Shown in pieces: positions 62,700 through 64,000 of a stretch of 64,000 nucleotides of DNA. The DNA lies in the NCBI RefSeq assembly GCF_014641615.1, contig NZ_BMIB01000004.1:1134785-1198784 (forward strand), in the 5' to 3' direction. The position numbers and the translations under genes are program-made. How positions within the stretch are numbered: position 1 is the first letter of the stretch; each line of letters starts with the position of its first letter. Source of the stretch: Filimonas zeae (GTDB taxonomy: Bacteria; Bacteroidota; Bacteroidia; Chitinophagales; Chitinophagaceae). A model generated the notes under the pieces. That model did not search any database. It was given only the letters and a program-made list of their open reading frames with translations, and was not told the origin of the DNA.

Positions 62700-62939
62700 A
62701 TGCAGGAAGAAACGCCGGGACTTACTCCGGAGATATTACAGGATCTGGTAGTAGCCAAAATGCCGTTTGGAAAGTATAAAGACGCTATCCTCTGTAATAT
62801 TCCTGTATCTTATCTGGAATGGATGCACCGCAATGGTGGTTTTCCCAAGGGTAAGCTGGGTATGCAGCTGGCTACCTTATATGAGATAAAAATCAATGGC
62901 CTGGAGGATTTACTCAGGCCATTGAAGCGGAAATTCTAA
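62700..62939 (+). CDS. DUF3820 small protein
   Basis: 79 residues from the ATG at 62700; the -7 box at 62660 rules out the longer 111-residue reading from 62604. It matches DUF3820 by MPFGKYKDAILCNIPVSYLEWM (split here by VAK before it) and GGFPKGKLGMQLATLYEIKINGLEDLLRPL. DUF3820 proteins are small and sometimes called putative quorum-sensing-regulated virulence factors, without proof; they are often found near RNA- or DNA-handling genes. A 16-bp palindrome lies just upstream of its promoter. Confidence 0.82.
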   Translation: MQEETPGLTPEILQDLVVAKMPFGKYKDAILCNIPVSYLEWMHRNGGFPKGKLGMQLATLYEIKINGLEDLLRPLKRKF

Positions 62940-62960
62940 CAGTTCTGTTGCCAGTGACTG

Positions 62961-64000
62961 CTAGTGAAACACAGTCATGGCGGGGAAATACCAGCCTGTG
63001 TAAGTAAGCGTTTTCTTTAACTCACCAGTAGCAGCATTGTAAAAATGTACCCGGTTAATATCGCCGGTAAACTGTCCGTTCACTGTAGTTACAATCAACT
63101 CGTTATGCCGGCCGTCGTATCCTACTGCCGCACCGTAAGAATATTCTCCTTCCGGCAGGGTTATAAATGGCTTGTCCACCGAGGTTTTATTGCTGTTTAC
63201 GTACTTGTATATTTCACGCCCGCCGGAAAATGAGCCATTGCGTACAATAAATACTGCATTTTCTGAGGTAGAAACGGCCATAGAGGTGCTGCGCCATGCG
63301 CCCCAGCCACTATACGTTTTAATGGGCAGTTTTACGGTATCGGTGTTCAGTGTGGCGGAGTTGATGCGGATAAGGTTACTATCTGCCGTTACCCATACGT
63401 TACCATCTATACCGGTAACAGGGCCCATATTTACCCCTTTTACTCTTTTTACAAAACCGTAGTCACCGGCATTAATTACCACCAGGCCACTGTCTCTGGA
63501 AGCTATATACACATTGTTTCCGGCTTTTACCATGTTGCCTACGTAACCAGTTACATTCTGCAGCTTTGCGTTAACTGCCAGTGGCGCTAAGCCCAGCAGG
63601 TATACCCCGCTGCCGGTACCCAACAAGCCGGTATTGCTGTTAATGCCCAGAAAAGAATGCCCATCGTTACCAGGCATTGCCTCCATACGGCCGGTTTCCT
63701 TCAGCGTATTGGCATCGCACACCACCAGCGGACCACCTGCCTTTACTACCATGTATAGCTTGTTTTCGTAAATGGCGGTATACTGTAAGGTGGCAGATAC
63801 TTTACCCAGCGATTTATCCGGATTTTCCTTTGTATACACATTGGGTACCAGCGAATCTGCACTACGATCGTAAAAAAACAGATTGCCTGTTTCGTGACCA
63901 AACCAGCCCTCATTCACAATAAAAAAGCCATTGGAATACCTGCCCGTGGCGGCAGGTGCAGCCACATCATCGTTTTTACTACAGCCCATAGTAACCACCA
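62961..64000 (-). CDS. DUF5074 surface lipoprotein, beta-propeller (5' end missing)
   Basis: The reading frame runs from the stop at 62961 to the window edge; the visible start is VTMGCSKND, the end of a lipoprotein signal whose beginning lies beyond 64000. The rest (~340 residues) reads as repeated propeller blades of DUF5074/YncE type: GFFIVNEGWFGHETGNLFFYD, NKLYMVVKAGGPLVVCDANTL, GLLGTGSGVYLLGLAPLAVN, GYVGNMVKAGNNVYIASRDSG. DUF5074 proteins accompany TonB-dependent receptors and some (BtuG-like) bind cobalamin; that link is from the family, with no cobalamin gene in the window to confirm it. It is convergent with the DUF3820 gene, 21 nt apart. Confidence 0.75.
   Translation of the reverse strand, partial: VVTMGCSKNDDVAAPAATGRYSNGFFIVNEGWFGHETGNLFFYDRSADSLVPNVYTKENPDKSLGKVSATLQYTAIYENKLYMVVKAGGPLVVCDANTLKETGRMEAMPGNDGHSFLGINSNTGLLGTGSGVYLLGLAPLAVNAKLQNVTGYVGNMVKAGNNVYIASRDSGLVVINAGDYGFVKRVKGVNMGPVTGIDGNVWVTADSNLIRINSATLNTDTVKLPIKTYSGWGAWRSTSMAVSTSENAVFIVRNGSFSGGREIYKYVNSNKTSVDKPFITLPEGEYSYGAAVGYDGRHNELIVTTVNGQFTGDINRVHFYNAATGELKKTLTYTGWYFPAMTVFH

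Overview
The window is a chromosomal stretch from a member of the Bacteroidota, most likely Chitinophagaceae or a close relative. The support is a SusC/SusD pair with a one-protein hybrid two-component regulator, several TonB-linked proteins with N-terminal carboxypeptidase-like domains, a FecR-type protein, many lipoproteins, and -7 boxes of the Bacteroidota type (TAnnTTTG) in front of several genes. No tRNA, rRNA, CRISPR array, transposase or phage gene was seen.

Layout. 1-3.5 kb: the start of a TlpA-like thioredoxin, a small unknown protein and a TonB-dependent siderophore-type receptor. 3.6-6.4 kb: two co-transcribed histidine kinases. 6.4-9.9 kb: an AraC regulator divergent from an aldehyde dehydrogenase and its usual DUF779 companion, then a cupin. 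10-12.8 kb: YceI, an unusual sigma-region-2/FecR fusion, and a fatty-acid desaturase. 13-17.1 kb: a secretion cassette made of a double-glycine-leader peptide, an HlyD adaptor, a C39-peptidase ABC exporter and an SRPBCC protein. 17.4-23.4 kb: a second desaturase, an M1 peptidase, an HD hydrolase, and a strictly 21-bp-phased degenerate repeat array that fills one intergenic region, then a thioesterase. 23.5-30.2 kb: a LacZ-type GH2, a radical-SAM plus TIGR03915 DNA-repair-type pair, and a GAF-PAS protein that stops after its HisKA domain.

30.2-51.1 kb is a polysaccharide utilization locus. The hybrid regulator (46.9-51.1 kb) sits upstream of SusC, SusD and two surface lipoproteins, followed by a BNR_4 propeller enzyme, a GH43_24-like enzyme, a GH2, a DUF2264 protein and a second GH43. 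This enzyme set fits the side chains and backbone of type II arabinogalactan (arabinogalactan proteins, gum arabic); the substrate is inferred, not read directly.

51.3-54.5 kb holds housekeeping and accessory genes (DUF2071, a PhyH dioxygenase, TspO, an FMN reductase). 54.6-60 kb is a three-gene SMC-like system with the Wadjet JetA-JetB-JetC (MksF-MksE-MksB) architecture and no JetD nuclease gene beside it, preceded by CorA. 61.3-64 kb has an AraC regulator, a possible small RNA, a DUF3820 gene with a palindromic operator-like site, and the 3' part of a DUF5074 lipoprotein gene that runs off the window.

The least ordinary items are the peptide-export cassette, the sigma/FecR fusion, the 21-bp array and the JetD-less JetABC operon.
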